Source: Bacteroidales bacterium
GTDB lineage: Bacteria; Bacteroidota; Bacteroidia; Bacteroidales; Bacteroidaceae
Assembly (NCBI GenBank): GCA_004557035.1
Contig: SFFB01000005.1
Location: forward strand, 62,001 to 126,000
Length of the DNA stretch: 64,000 bases
Direction of reading: 5' to 3'
This document shows positions 16,501 to 26,900 of the stretch, one piece after another. The first letter of the stretch is position 1. Every line of letters begins with the position of its first letter. Position numbers and translations under genes: made by a program. The notes under the pieces were generated by a model. It searched no databases and had not been told where the DNA came from. It worked only from the letters and a program-made list of their open reading frames with translations.

Positions 16501-16622
16501 CCCTCCACGCCGTAAATAAGGTGCTCAACTTCCAAGAAATGCCCGCAAGTGGACGCTACGATGACGCATGGGCTACAGAAAGCAATGCAAGAGCCTTTGT
16601 AAAGAAGTACAGAATTCGCTAA
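13563..16622 (+). CDS. Large FAS1 (fasciclin) domain lipoprotein
   Basis: A 1019-residue cell-surface or periplasmic lipoprotein. The signal peptide ends near Cys28 (VTYSCSDDYD). Four FAS1-type cores can be read: TLFVADDQTYQKFF near residue 78, MFVPTDRAM near 378, FFVPTDDGL near 550 and VYVPTNDAL near 832. FAS1 domains mediate adhesion or ligand binding. The gene is 13 nt upstream of a SusC gene and heads a FAS1-SusC-SusD set that is repeated directly downstream. I chose ATG 13563 over GTG 13557, two codons earlier. A surface lipoprotein that hands a ligand to the SusCD pair is the likely role; the ligand is unknown. Confidence 0.85.
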   Translation: MKNRFSRMGTSLLGAMCLLSTCGVTYSCSDDYDLDETKPDFLKGSIYDELKARNFNTVVRLIDDLNYTDVLSRTGSKTLFVADDQTYQKFFASNDWVDATGQPVRTYEQLTTPQKRMLLYGAMLNNADVLEMLPYSNDGGSLTMRRSTSASAIDSVPYWKNTELPDNLNVPTVDADGNDNGDKRFWDYYRQHTPGIYMALDGSSPMMIHFLEEQMKAKDITHEDISFVLNLHHKGDTWLNGSAGGKRAYIYGAKIIEQDETCLNGYFNVLDTVLITPSNMAEVIRTNNDTKLFSQMLDRFSAPYYNSTLTNQYKQLYDIGNDSVFEKRYISQRSSTGLMTIGPDKKDLGDFPYLTYDPGWNQYEISTTTPAEQDMGAMFVPTDRAMIDYFVNGAGRVLMDRYATLPNTAENLSYNLYQIPLDIVQSLVNNLMKDSFLESVPSKYLTIMNDAQDQMFPATNADYASPENYKSCIEKCLLANNGVVYVMNRVMSPADYASVIAPALYSKNTRVVRSIVRADDNYIEGNSYNRAPLRKYYSTYLKAMQSHFSFFVPTDDGLGSYGYVDPMSIARGQLMANNFRYWRFTYKNSSSAIIPVRAQAYKYNQETGQNPQNDATATLGGNAANLSEPNGDLKTGPGAVKRTLLIDLIDQHIVVHDTKDEDNDEGINSNRTIFLSRGGAPVFVLNKGNRAENGVGMIVNGGFQKQLKEDAYPGNEHECVVDEGYDMTERTNGYGNGMTYLIDRPMQPTTKTVYSVLEGMQENDFFTLCNEVQFSEDQLILAGFKTAKFQGSANESLWKAEQKKYRIFTTDGVNAPISEKLVNFLNNYRYTVYVPTNDALAAARQKGLKTYDEIIQWMEDHLEGGDGTEGSGSLSPENQAKAQAMITTLMNFIKYHFQDESLFVDNVNLDGTYQTSCLDNVNNVYIPLTVKQTNGKITVTDKNNETQDVVAPYNMVARDADFDKSPSATATQIKNSSFVALHAVNKVLNFQEMPASGRYDDAWATESNARAFVKKYRIR

Positions 16623-16635
16623 TAAATCTAATATT

Positions 16636-19600
16636 ATGAATAACTTTAAATATTTCTTGACCTTAGCCCTGTGCTTTTGCTGCATTACAGCCTTTGCACA
16701 GAAGCGCATCTCAGGACACGTCTGGAGTTCAGCAGACAACGGTCCTGTGGTGATGGCTAACGTGGCTGAAATCGACAAGTCTAACCGTGCGGTTTCTGCT
16801 ACGCAGACCGATGCCAACGGTAACTTCTCCTTGGCTATTAAAAACCCGGCCAATACGCTGCAGGTTTCTTACATCGGTTACAAAACGGTGAGACGCGCCA
16901 TTGGAACACAAACGTCCTTCCGCATCGAACTCGTTGACAACACCACCTTCAAAGAGGCCGTGAAGACCGTGACCCGTAAGACCAAAGCCAACGGTATGGT
17001 CATTCCCGAAAGAGAAATCTCTATCGCTCAGCAGTCGCTCAATATGGATGCCATGGAGGGTCTCTCGTTTGAGACCGCCGGTGAAGCACTTCAGGGACAG
17101 ATTGCCGGTCTCGACATCGTGTCAAACTCTGGTAACCTCGGTTCTGGTTCGAGTATGCGTCTGCGTGGTACCACTTCAATCAACGGTAACCAAGAGCCGC
17201 TTATCGTTGTCGATGGTTACATCCTTGAGGACTATGACTCTGATGAGTTCGACCAGAACGACATGAACGAAGAGAAGTTCGCCAACTTGCTTAAGGTTAA
17301 CCCCGAAGATATTCAGAGCATTAACGTATTGAAAGACGCTGCCGCTACGGCTATCTGGGGTTCGCAGGGTTCTAACGGTGTAATCGAAATTAAGACCCGC
17401 CGTGGTTCGCGCGGTAAGACTCGCGTCAACTTCACCTATCGTTTTACTGGCAGATGGCAGTCTGAAGGTCTCAAACTGCTTAATGGTGACGAATATAAGA
17501 TGATGCTCCAGCAGGCATATCACAACCCGAACCCCTCGGCCAACAACCCCGCCGACGACATCGTCGAATTGCAAGACCGCGAAACCTATCCCTCTTATCG
17601 TTACAACTACAATAAGAACACCGACTGGGTGGATGAAATCACGCAATTCGGTCAGACTCACAACTATGGTATCAGCCTCACCGGTGGTGGTGACAAGGCA
17701 CAGTTCCGCGTATCTGCCAACTACGATAAAGAGACGGGTACCATCATCAAACAGAAACTCGACCGTTTCACCACCCGTATGAACTTGGACTACTACGTTT
17801 CAGACCGTATCAAGTTCTCTTCAAACTTCTCTTTAACTTATATCAAGCAGTTCAAGAACGCTTACGACAATATGCTCGACTATGCCCAAAAGGCTATGCC
17901 GAATATGTCTGTAACCCGTTGGGAATGGGACCAGATCAACCAGCGTGCCTACGACACGGGCGAATACTTCCTTATGCCTAAGGTGGCTGATACATACGGT
18001 CTCGTAGATCCTAACAGCAACCGCACGTCTCGCTACCTCTCTGATATGGTAGAAAATGGTAACCCCGTGGCCATTGCCAATCTGGCATGGCGCAAGTGGT
18101 CGGAATACACCATCACGCCGCAGTTCGCCATTGAATATAAACTCTTGGGTAAAGAAGACACCGAAACGCAGTTGAACTATACCGGTGAGGTCTTCCTTAA
18201 CGCCTATACTTCAACCAAAAACTCTTACTATCCTTCAGCCCTCGAGTCCAAGACTTGGGATGACGGTGTGGACCGCACCTCTAACGCTGAATACAAAGCC
18301 TTGAGTTTCCGTACGCAACACTCTCTCCTCTTCCGTCCTTACTTTGAAGACGATCGCCATTCTCTTCAAATTATGGCACGTGTTGAGATGCGTACCGACA
18401 ACAACACCTATCAGTATATTTCGTCCAGCGGTATCAGTGGTGGTATCACCAACCCCATCGCTCCTGGTTATATGACCGGTGCTTCTACCTCTACGGGTAA
18501 GGGACACGGTATGAGCGCATTGGGTACGATGCACTATGCCTTTGGTTCTAAGTATATGTTCGACTTTACGCTCCGTGCCGACGGTAGCACCAAGTTCGGT
18601 GCAGGTCACAAGTGGGGCTTCTTCCCCGGTATCTCTGGACGTTGGAACATCAGCGACGAAAACTTCTTCAAGCCCCTTAAGAAGTACATCAGCATGCTGG
18701 CCTTCCGTCCCGGCTATGGTATCACCGGTCTCGCCAGCTTCGGTGAAGGTTTGATTTACAACCAGTACTCAAGCTTCAACTCTTATAACGGTACGACGGC
18801 AATCCGTCCTACCAACCTCCGTCTCACCGATATTCGTTGGGAAAAGAGTAAGCAATTGAACTTGGGTGTCAACTTGAACCTGTTCGACGACCTCTTCCGT
18901 TTCGACTTCAACTACTACAACAAGAAGACCACCGACTTGATTAACTCAAGCGTACGCGTGCCCTCAACCAGCGGTTTCTCTTCTCTGAGCTCTGCCAACG
19001 TGGGTTCGCTCAAGAATGAAGGTTGGGAACTCTACGTCACCACAGGCGATATCGTCAAGATTGGCAAGTTCAAGATGAATGTCCGTTTCAATATGGCTCA
19101 GAACATTGGTACGGTCACTTCAATGGACGCTTCCGTGCTGAACGCTATCAACAAAGACTTTAACTACGCCAGCGGTAACCAGCTCATCCTCGAACGCATT
19201 CAGATTGGTCATTCTCTCGGTGCCATCTATGGCTTCCGCTACAAAGGTGTCTATGCTTACGACTACAAACACAACGGCTATTTCGTAGACGACACAAAGA
19301 ACGAATATTATATGAGTTCGCCTAACGCCGACGGTACCTATTCACGCAATACCGCTGCGGCAACCGGCAAGACAGCTCCTATCGTACGTGATGCTCAGGG
19401 CAACGTAGTTTACGACAAGAACGGTAACCCGCTCCAGATGGTGTACAACTACGGTGGTCAGAACTACCTCTTCGAAGGTGGTGACGTCATCTACGAAGAT
19501 ATCAACCACGATGGTCAGATTGACGAACTTGATATCGTTTATCTCGGTAGCTCATCTCCCAAACTCAATGGTGGTTTTGGATTTGACTTCACCTATGGCC

Positions 19601-20061
19601 GATGGACTTTGAAGACCAACTTCAACTTCCGCGTGGGCAACAAGATCATCAACTTGGCTCGTATGCAAGCCGAGGATATGCGCACCAACAAAAACCAAAG
19701 TGCCGCTGTTAACCACCGTTGGAGAACCAATGGTCAGGTGACTGAAATTCCGCGTGCTATGAATGTCAACGTATCTGGTGGTTGGACGCCTAACTCTCTC
19801 GTGAGCGACCGCTACGTGGAAAGTGGCGATTACCTCCGTTTCCAGTACTTCCAGCTTGGTTATAGCTTCCCCGCAGAGAAACTCAAACAATTCGGCATCA
19901 GCAGCCTGCGTTTCACCGCTTCGGGTAACAACCTCTTCTGCTGGACCAAGTATAGTGGTACCGACCCAGACCATTCTGCCTCTGGTTTCTCTCCCTGTAT
20001 CGACAACAACAAGACTCCGCGCGACCGCTCATTCACTGTAGGTTTAAATATTGGTTTCTAA
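16636..20061 (+). CDS. SusC/RagA family TonB-dependent outer-membrane transporter (first)
   Basis: A 1141-residue TonB-linked channel that imports a large ligand with its SusD partner. A signal peptide (ending AFAQ) leads to a carboxypeptidase-regulatory-like beta-sandwich at about 25-105 (SGHVWSSADNGPVVMANVAE, SYIGYKTV), then the plug domain with LQGQIAGLDIVSNSGN and RLRGTTSINGNQEPLIVVDG, the ADAATAIWGSQGSNGVIEI-like block, and a long beta-barrel ending in DRSFTVGLNIGF, whose terminal Phe is typical for Bam insertion. It lies between the FAS1 gene (13 nt) and susD (12 nt) and is certainly cotranscribed with them. Confidence 0.97.
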   Translation: MNNFKYFLTLALCFCCITAFAQKRISGHVWSSADNGPVVMANVAEIDKSNRAVSATQTDANGNFSLAIKNPANTLQVSYIGYKTVRRAIGTQTSFRIELVDNTTFKEAVKTVTRKTKANGMVIPEREISIAQQSLNMDAMEGLSFETAGEALQGQIAGLDIVSNSGNLGSGSSMRLRGTTSINGNQEPLIVVDGYILEDYDSDEFDQNDMNEEKFANLLKVNPEDIQSINVLKDAAATAIWGSQGSNGVIEIKTRRGSRGKTRVNFTYRFTGRWQSEGLKLLNGDEYKMMLQQAYHNPNPSANNPADDIVELQDRETYPSYRYNYNKNTDWVDEITQFGQTHNYGISLTGGGDKAQFRVSANYDKETGTIIKQKLDRFTTRMNLDYYVSDRIKFSSNFSLTYIKQFKNAYDNMLDYAQKAMPNMSVTRWEWDQINQRAYDTGEYFLMPKVADTYGLVDPNSNRTSRYLSDMVENGNPVAIANLAWRKWSEYTITPQFAIEYKLLGKEDTETQLNYTGEVFLNAYTSTKNSYYPSALESKTWDDGVDRTSNAEYKALSFRTQHSLLFRPYFEDDRHSLQIMARVEMRTDNNTYQYISSSGISGGITNPIAPGYMTGASTSTGKGHGMSALGTMHYAFGSKYMFDFTLRADGSTKFGAGHKWGFFPGISGRWNISDENFFKPLKKYISMLAFRPGYGITGLASFGEGLIYNQYSSFNSYNGTTAIRPTNLRLTDIRWEKSKQLNLGVNLNLFDDLFRFDFNYYNKKTTDLINSSVRVPSTSGFSSLSSANVGSLKNEGWELYVTTGDIVKIGKFKMNVRFNMAQNIGTVTSMDASVLNAINKDFNYASGNQLILERIQIGHSLGAIYGFRYKGVYAYDYKHNGYFVDDTKNEYYMSSPNADGTYSRNTAAATGKTAPIVRDAQGNVVYDKNGNPLQMVYNYGGQNYLFEGGDVIYEDINHDGQIDELDIVYLGSSSPKLNGGFGFDFTYGRWTLKTNFNFRVGNKIINLARMQAEDMRTNKNQSAAVNHRWRTNGQVTEIPRAMNVNVSGGWTPNSLVSDRYVESGDYLRFQYFQLGYSFPAEKLKQFGISSLRFTASGNNLFCWTKYSGTDPDHSASGFSPCIDNNKTPRDRSFTVGLNIGF

Positions 20062-20073
20062 GTTTATCGCATT

Positions 20074-21951
20074 ATGAAAAGAATCAAGATATCTAATAAG
20101 ATTATTGCTGCAGGCCTGTGCTTCGCCGGCTTATGTGCAACATCCTGCGAGGACTTCCTCACCGTATTGCCTGCAGACCGTATAACCGAAGAAGACTTCT
20201 GGAAGAGCAAGAGCGACCTCGAAAACGTCAGAGCAGCAGCTTACCGCCAGATGGCATCTTCAGACGTCACCGGACGCATCATCTATTGGGGTGAACTCCG
20301 AGGTGACAATGTTACGCTCAACGACCAGTCACAACAAGGCATCCAAAACCTCCAGCAGGCCATTTTGATGCCGACCGAAGGTATGTTCAACTGGGCCTCT
20401 TTCTACACCGGTATCAACTATTGTAACTTGGTGCTTGAGAAAGGCGAAGAGATGACCATACCCGGTCAGGAAGTTGACCCCAGCTTCCGTCGCAGCGACT
20501 GGCAGACCATCAAGGCTGAGATGCTTTCGCTCCGCGCCCTGTATTACTTCTATCTGGTACGCGCCTATCGCAATGTACCTTATATAGACTATGCCGTGCG
20601 CACTGACGTTGAAGCTATGAATTGCCGTCAAGGCCAGACGCTTGGCGTAGAAATCTTGGGCAAGCTCATCGACCAGCTCGAGAGCAACGTAGCCTATGCA
20701 GCAGACAACTTCGGTTCGGCAAGCGAAAACACCGGTCGTTTCACTAAGCGAGGTGTACACGCCCTCTTGGCTGATATGTATCTCTGGCGCGGCGCTATGC
20801 TGACCAATTCTGCCAAGAAAGGCGACTACGTCCTATCTGCCGCAGGTGATACCTTGAGCAGTTCAGCCGTTGACAATCTCCGTGCCGAATGCTATCGCAA
20901 GGCGATCCAGCATGCAGACTACATCCTCAACTATATGCAGCAAGAGTATGACAAAGAACTTGCCGATAATCCCGGAATGATAGATGAGAATGCCGGTAAG
21001 CCTTATCCTTACCTCACACGTATGGGTAATACTGGCTTTGCCAATGCTCACGACTATGTTTATTCTCAGATCTGGGAAGCTTCAAACTCAGATGAGACTG
21101 TATTCCAGATCAAGTACGACGCCAACGCCGGAACTTCTAACGATGTGCCTTATACCTACTTTGCCAACTACTCAGGCAACTCTGTAAGTACGGGCTATAT
21201 GAGCGGCAGCAAGCTGTTGGCAGCCAGCGCTTCTTCATCTTACGATCCCGAGAAAGGCTTCGGCAAGACAGACATCCGTTTGCTTGAGACGTTGAACTAC
21301 ACACCGACGTCCATCTCACTGCCTACCATCCACAAGAATGTGCTCTCTTCTTTGTCTATTGCCAATATGGAAGATATGACCGAGGGTGCTTCTTCCAAGA
21401 ACTACCGCAGTGTGAGAAGTCAGAACTGGCCTATCTACCGTTTGACTGATATTATGCTGATTAAGGCCGAGGCTATTGCCCGCCTCAACCCGTCTGACGC
21501 CAAAGCCAGCCAGAATGCACAAGTGGCCGAAGGCTTTAAGTTGACCAATGCCATCTTCGAGCGTAACAATCCGCGTCTCCAGGCCACCGGTACTGCCGGT
21601 GCCGGTGAGGCTGTGAGTGACCGCCTCAAAGAAGACTACGCCACCAACGCCGATGCCCCCAAGACCGCATCAGAACTCCTTACCCTCGTTTACAACGAAC
21701 GTCAACGTGAATTTGTAGCCGAAGGCAAACGCTGGTTTGACATTGTGAGACAATGCGAAGCCACCAACACAACGGTTTCTGACGTATTGAGCTCATTCAT
21801 CAACCTCTCTACTTCTGTGCGCAACCGCTTGAAGTTGCTTATGGCAATGTATAACCCCATCTACAGCGAAGAAATCAAAATCAACGGTGTAGCCAATGGT
21901 GGTAATCTGGTTCAAAACCCCGTTTGGGATAGATATACCTCAAATAAGTGA
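20074..21951 (+). CDS. SusD/RagB family surface lipoprotein (first)
   Basis: A 625-residue SusD-like lipoprotein that forms the lid of the SusC channel. The signal peptide ends at lipobox Cys25 (CATSCEDF). Tetratricopeptide-like helices are recognisable (LRALYYFYLVRAYRNVPYID near residue 150), as is the family C-terminal block ERQREFVAEGKRWFDIVR. It is 12 nt downstream of its SusC. No carbohydrate-active enzyme is nearby, so the ligand may not be a glycan. Confidence 0.96.
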   Translation: MKRIKISNKIIAAGLCFAGLCATSCEDFLTVLPADRITEEDFWKSKSDLENVRAAAYRQMASSDVTGRIIYWGELRGDNVTLNDQSQQGIQNLQQAILMPTEGMFNWASFYTGINYCNLVLEKGEEMTIPGQEVDPSFRRSDWQTIKAEMLSLRALYYFYLVRAYRNVPYIDYAVRTDVEAMNCRQGQTLGVEILGKLIDQLESNVAYAADNFGSASENTGRFTKRGVHALLADMYLWRGAMLTNSAKKGDYVLSAAGDTLSSSAVDNLRAECYRKAIQHADYILNYMQQEYDKELADNPGMIDENAGKPYPYLTRMGNTGFANAHDYVYSQIWEASNSDETVFQIKYDANAGTSNDVPYTYFANYSGNSVSTGYMSGSKLLAASASSSYDPEKGFGKTDIRLLETLNYTPTSISLPTIHKNVLSSLSIANMEDMTEGASSKNYRSVRSQNWPIYRLTDIMLIKAEAIARLNPSDAKASQNAQVAEGFKLTNAIFERNNPRLQATGTAGAGEAVSDRLKEDYATNADAPKTASELLTLVYNERQREFVAEGKRWFDIVRQCEATNTTVSDVLSSFINLSTSVRNRLKLLMAMYNPIYSEEIKINGVANGGNLVQNPVWDRYTSNK

Positions 21952-22092
21952 CATTAAGATAAGCATCAACAAACCAAGAATTACCCGTGTCAGACTTTTG
22001 AAGGTCAGCTTTTGATTAAGGTTACATTATTTCAAAAACGTCTGAAACCGCAAAATCAGGCACGATTGGTCAATCTGAAATCTTAATATACA

Positions 22093-23898
22093 ATGAAAAC
22101 TAAAAATCATAATATGGTCAAAGGTGGTTTGATTGCTGTGGCAGCTATGCTCTCCTTCTCGGCCTGTACCGACGACCATTTCGATATTCAGGCAGGCAGC
22201 GTCACCGGCGTCAACACCATCTGGCAAAATATTGAGGCCACTGCAGACTTGGACTCAGTAGCTCAGATTTTGCGCCGCACAAAAGTGATGAAGTCTGAAA
22301 CGGATAAAGGAAAGAAGCAAACCTATGCCGAATTCCTCAACGAGCCCCAGGAACTTACCGTATGGTTCCCCGTAAACGGCACTTTCGACGCCAAACACTA
22401 TCTTGATCGCCTCGACCAAGCCGATGCGCTGCGCAGCACCGACTCTCTCGCCGCTATGCGTATCGACTATGAAGTGGGCAATCAGTTCGTTCGTAACCAC
22501 GTAGCCCGTTTCAATTACTCTTCGGGTGCTCAGCAACAAGTGCGTATGCTCAATGGCAAGTTGATTACTTACGCACCCGGCTCTACCTTCAACGGCGTGG
22601 CTCTTCAGCCCAACTCCATACCTTCATCCAATGGTATGCTCAACCTGTTGAATGGTCAGTCACAGTTTGCTTATAATATATATGAGTATATGGCCTCACA
22701 CGACGAGTTCAGTGATTTGTACACCACGCTCGACACTGTGAGCACCTACACCTTCTCAGAGGCCTGGAGCACCGAGGGCGCTATGAACAACAACGGACAG
22801 ATGGAATACATCGACTCCGTTTGGATCCGTTCAAATGTGCTTGAGAGCAATGCCAACATCTCTAATATGAGTAACGAAGACAGCTTGAGCATTGTCATTC
22901 TTCCTACGAATAGTGCTTTTGCCCAAGCCAAAGACGTAGTCAAATCGCTCTACAAGTACAAGTCAAGCTACAACTACGAATGGTCAAAGTCTGCCCGTGA
23001 CTTTACCTACAAAGGTTCGCAAGCTCTTAAGTTCAACACCGACTCTCTGTCAGCAGCCCGCGCCACGGTGGCCATTCTCAGCCACTCGCTCGTGTCTGTG
23101 TCAAACGTGGTGAACGATGAGTTACGTTTGCAGAAGGATGCAGTTCTTAACAAGGCCGAGAATGCCGACTCGCTCTATGCAGCCAGCTTCTCTCACATCT
23201 ACAATCAGACTCCCGGACAGAAGAACCCCATCTTTGACGATAAGACCGCCATCGACGCGTCAAACGGTTACATTTACGCTGTAGAAAACTACAACTATGA
23301 TCCGGCTTATGCCTTCATTTCCAAGTTTACGTTGAAACCCAGCTCTTATAACATTGCTGCTTTGACGGGTAGTAGCACAGATAACGGCGAACTCATCACA
23401 CTTGACGAGGTCAACTACAACGACACCGTGCCCCTCAATGGTTTGATTGAGAATAACCAATACTACTACTTCCCCGTGTCTGGTAACAACCAGTTGAACC
23501 TTGACATTCCTCTCAATAACGTTTTGAGTGGCAAATACAAGATCTCCATTGTGATGCTCCCCAACCGCGTCAACAAAAACAACATCCGCTTCTCTGGTGA
23601 TCAAGAGATTATCGAGTCGCCCATCTTTGATGCTTCAATCCTCGACGATGCGGGCAGTATTCTCAACAGTGCTGATGGTCATACCGGTAAAGTTACCAGA
23701 GTGCCCATCGCCCAGACCGGCGCACAACGTATTGTGCTTTGGGAGTCATTCGAGTTCCCCTATTGCTACGCTTCTTTGCCTTCAGGTTATTCCAGCTTCC
23801 CCCGCTTGCGTATCTCTCTGCCTTACGCCTACCAGCGTCTTGGCAACTGCAAGGCTTTGAGTATAGGAAGTATCATTCTTGAACCTGTAAGAGAGTAA
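22093..23898 (+). CDS. FAS1 (fasciclin) domain lipoprotein (second)
   Basis: A 601-residue lipoprotein with signal peptide and lipobox Cys25 (FSACTDDHF). Two FAS1-like cores can be seen: TVWFPVNGTFDAKHYL near residue 87 and IVILPTNSAFAQAKDV near 267; the C-terminal half looks beta-sandwich-like and may bind ligand. It is smaller than the first FAS1 protein of the array and not a close copy. It follows the first susD after 141 nt and precedes the second susC by 31 nt, giving the same FAS1-SusC-SusD order twice. An internal Met8 is a possible alternative start. Confidence 0.8.
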   Translation: MKTKNHNMVKGGLIAVAAMLSFSACTDDHFDIQAGSVTGVNTIWQNIEATADLDSVAQILRRTKVMKSETDKGKKQTYAEFLNEPQELTVWFPVNGTFDAKHYLDRLDQADALRSTDSLAAMRIDYEVGNQFVRNHVARFNYSSGAQQQVRMLNGKLITYAPGSTFNGVALQPNSIPSSNGMLNLLNGQSQFAYNIYEYMASHDEFSDLYTTLDTVSTYTFSEAWSTEGAMNNNGQMEYIDSVWIRSNVLESNANISNMSNEDSLSIVILPTNSAFAQAKDVVKSLYKYKSSYNYEWSKSARDFTYKGSQALKFNTDSLSAARATVAILSHSLVSVSNVVNDELRLQKDAVLNKAENADSLYAASFSHIYNQTPGQKNPIFDDKTAIDASNGYIYAVENYNYDPAYAFISKFTLKPSSYNIAALTGSSTDNGELITLDEVNYNDTVPLNGLIENNQYYYFPVSGNNQLNLDIPLNNVLSGKYKISIVMLPNRVNKNNIRFSGDQEIIESPIFDASILDDAGSILNSADGHTGKVTRVPIAQTGAQRIVLWESFEFPYCYASLPSGYSSFPRLRISLPYAYQRLGNCKALSIGSIILEPVRE

Positions 23899-23929
23899 CC
23901 CCTACCAGTAAACCTTAAACATTCTTACG

Positions 23930-26900
23930 ATGAGCAATTTTATTAGAAATAATATGATGCAAGGTGCTTTACGAGCTGGCGTTTGCCTGTTCTTGCTCTC
24001 CGGGGCATGCGTACTCTCTGCACAGAACCAAGCCCCCAAAGCCTCTCCCGCCGCTGCCACTAAGAAGGCTGCTGCCAATCCCGACTCCAAGTTTGTGATG
24101 AAGGAAATCAAAGGTTTTGTCTTTGATGCAGCAACCAAACAACCTCTGGCCGGTGTCAAGGTGCAGGCACTCAACAACCGCCGCTATACCGCCTTGACCG
24201 ACGACAAAGGTGCCTATACCATCAAGGTGCCCGATTTCGTCACCTCTCTCTATGTGGCCATAGACGACTATGCCCCCGGCCATATCGCCATCAAGGGAGA
24301 CGACAACCAGAATACGAGCCTCTACTCCTCGGAGTTCAAGAGCATCTATTCCGATGGTACCCAACTTTTCGCCCACACTGCGCTTGATGTCAAAGAGTCC
24401 AGCTCGTTGACCGTAGAAGGCGACATCGAGAATAAGCTCAACGCTGCTGTTCGCACCATCAACCGCGGCGGTATGCCTGCTCAGGGTGTGGCTATGTTCA
24501 TGAACGGTATCAATTCACTCAATGCCAACGCCCAGCCGCTTATCGTGGTGGACGGTGTCATTTGGGATATGCAATACGACCGTACCACGTTGCACAATGG
24601 CTTCGTCAACAACATCTTTAGCATCATCGATACTGAAGATATCGACAACGTGCAGGTGCTCAAGAACGGAACGGCTCTCTATGGCGCTCAGGGTGCCAAT
24701 GGTGTCATCCTCATTAATACCAAGCGTGGTAGGAGTATGGTGACTCGCATCAATATCCGTGCTTATGGCGGTTTTGAACTTGCCCCCGAGAAGATGAGCA
24801 TGATGAATGCCAGCCAGTATCGCAACTATGTCACCGAATTCTTGGGTACGACCTATCAGGGTCAGGAGTACTTCAAGAACAACACTTCGGTGCCCAGCTT
24901 CATGAACGAAGACCCCAACTTCTTCCTCTATCCCATCTACCACAACAACACCGACTGGCAAGATGGTATGTACAAGACCTCTTTCACCCAAAACTACCGT
25001 GTCAACGTAGAGGGTGGTGATGATGTCGCCATGTACAACCTTTCGTTGGGCTATTCAGAGAGTGATGCCGTGGCCAAGCAGACTGATTTCAGCCGCTTGA
25101 ACATCCGCTTCAACTCCGACATCAAGCTCTTCAAGAACTTATCTACCGGTTTGGACATCTTCTACGGCCGCAACGCCTACAACCTCCGCGACAATGGCTG
25201 GGCTCAAGATTATTCCGACCGCAACATCGCTTCGCCCAATGTCTTGGCACTCATCCAGTCTCCCTTCATCAGCCCCACGGCCCATTATATCTATTTTGAA
25301 GATGGTTTGAAGTTGGGACACACCGACACTCAATATTCAGGCAAGGACTACACAGCAGCCCACAATCCCTACAGCTTTGCTTCACAGTTTGGCTACGAAG
25401 GCTATGTCAATCCTTATTGGATCTTGACCAACGGCGATGGTGACAACAAGAACTTTATGGAGCTCACCCAGTTCGCCTTGAACGTGGCTCCCAAGTATGA
25501 GATTGGCAAATACCTCACCATTAGCGACCGCTTCAGCTACATCATGAACCGCTACAATGAGAAGTATTATTTGCCTCACGACGGAACGCCTGCCAAGGAA
25601 GTAGAAGGTCTTGGAACCGTACAGAGCATTATGATGTCTCAGTTCAGCAAAGAGACATCGCTCTTCAATGACTTCCGCATCGATTGGCAGCGTCACTTCG
25701 GTGCCCACTATCTCAACGTTATGGGTGGCTTCCGCTTGACATCGTTCTCTTACAACAGTAGCAACATCACCGGTTACAACAATGACCAGGATAAGATGCC
25801 TAACGTGAGCACGTCTCTCGACTACATCAGCTATGGCGGTAAGAGCGACACTTGGACCAATCTGGCCTACTACCTCAATGCCGATTATAACTTCAAGAAC
25901 AAGTATTTCGTTAATGTTGGTGTGACTGCCGAGTCTTCTTCCCGTTTCGGTAATCAAGCCTCAGAAGGCATCAAGGTCGCCGGCGTGAAATGGGGTCTCT
26001 TCCCCTCGGTACAGTTGGGTTGGCTCATCTCTTCAGAAAAATGGTTTGATGTCAAAGGCATCGACTACCTCAAGCTCGTTGCAGGTTATGAAGAGAGTGG
26101 TAACGACAACGTAGACTACTATGCTGCCCGTACCTATTTCGAAAACGGCAAATTCATCGACGAGGCCACCGGTCTTAAACTGGCCAACATCGAGAACCCC
26201 ACCATCCAGTGGGAAACTACCCGCCGCTTCAACGTTGGTCTGCAGACCAGCCTCCTCAACAACCGCTTGGCAGTAGGCGTAGACTACTACTGGTCTAAGA
26301 CCTCCAACCTCCTGACTCGCAAAGCCGTGAGTGACATCACAGGCCTGAAGTTCCTCTGGGCCAACGATGGTGCCCTCAAAAACACTGGCGTACAGGTCAA
26401 TACCAACGCCATCCTCATCAACAGCCGCGACTGGAAATGGCAGGCTGGTTTCAGCATCGGTCACTACAGAAACGAAGTGAGCGACCTCGCCGAGAGCAGC
26501 ATCAACTACATCACCACCTATGCGCTTGACGAAAACGGCCGTCGCATCGAAGGCTCTGCCACCAAGATCCACGGTTATACCTCTTCTATCTATGGTAGCA
26601 ACAACGTGCTGACCGCCGTAGGCCATGCCGCCGGTGTCTTCTATGGCTACCAGACCGCCGGTGTCTTCTCGACCGAGGACGAGGCCTCTCAAGCCGGCAA
26701 ATATGGCTACCTCCGTTACCCCACCGGTTTGACGCAAGATCCCTACCGTCAGTTCCGTGCCGGCGACGTTCACTTCGTCGACCAGAATGGTGACGGCTGG
26801 ATTAACGAAGCCGATATGGTCAAGATTGGCGATCCCAATCCCGACATCTATGGTAACATCTATACCAGCCTCTCTTGGAAGGGCTTGACCCTTGCAGTCG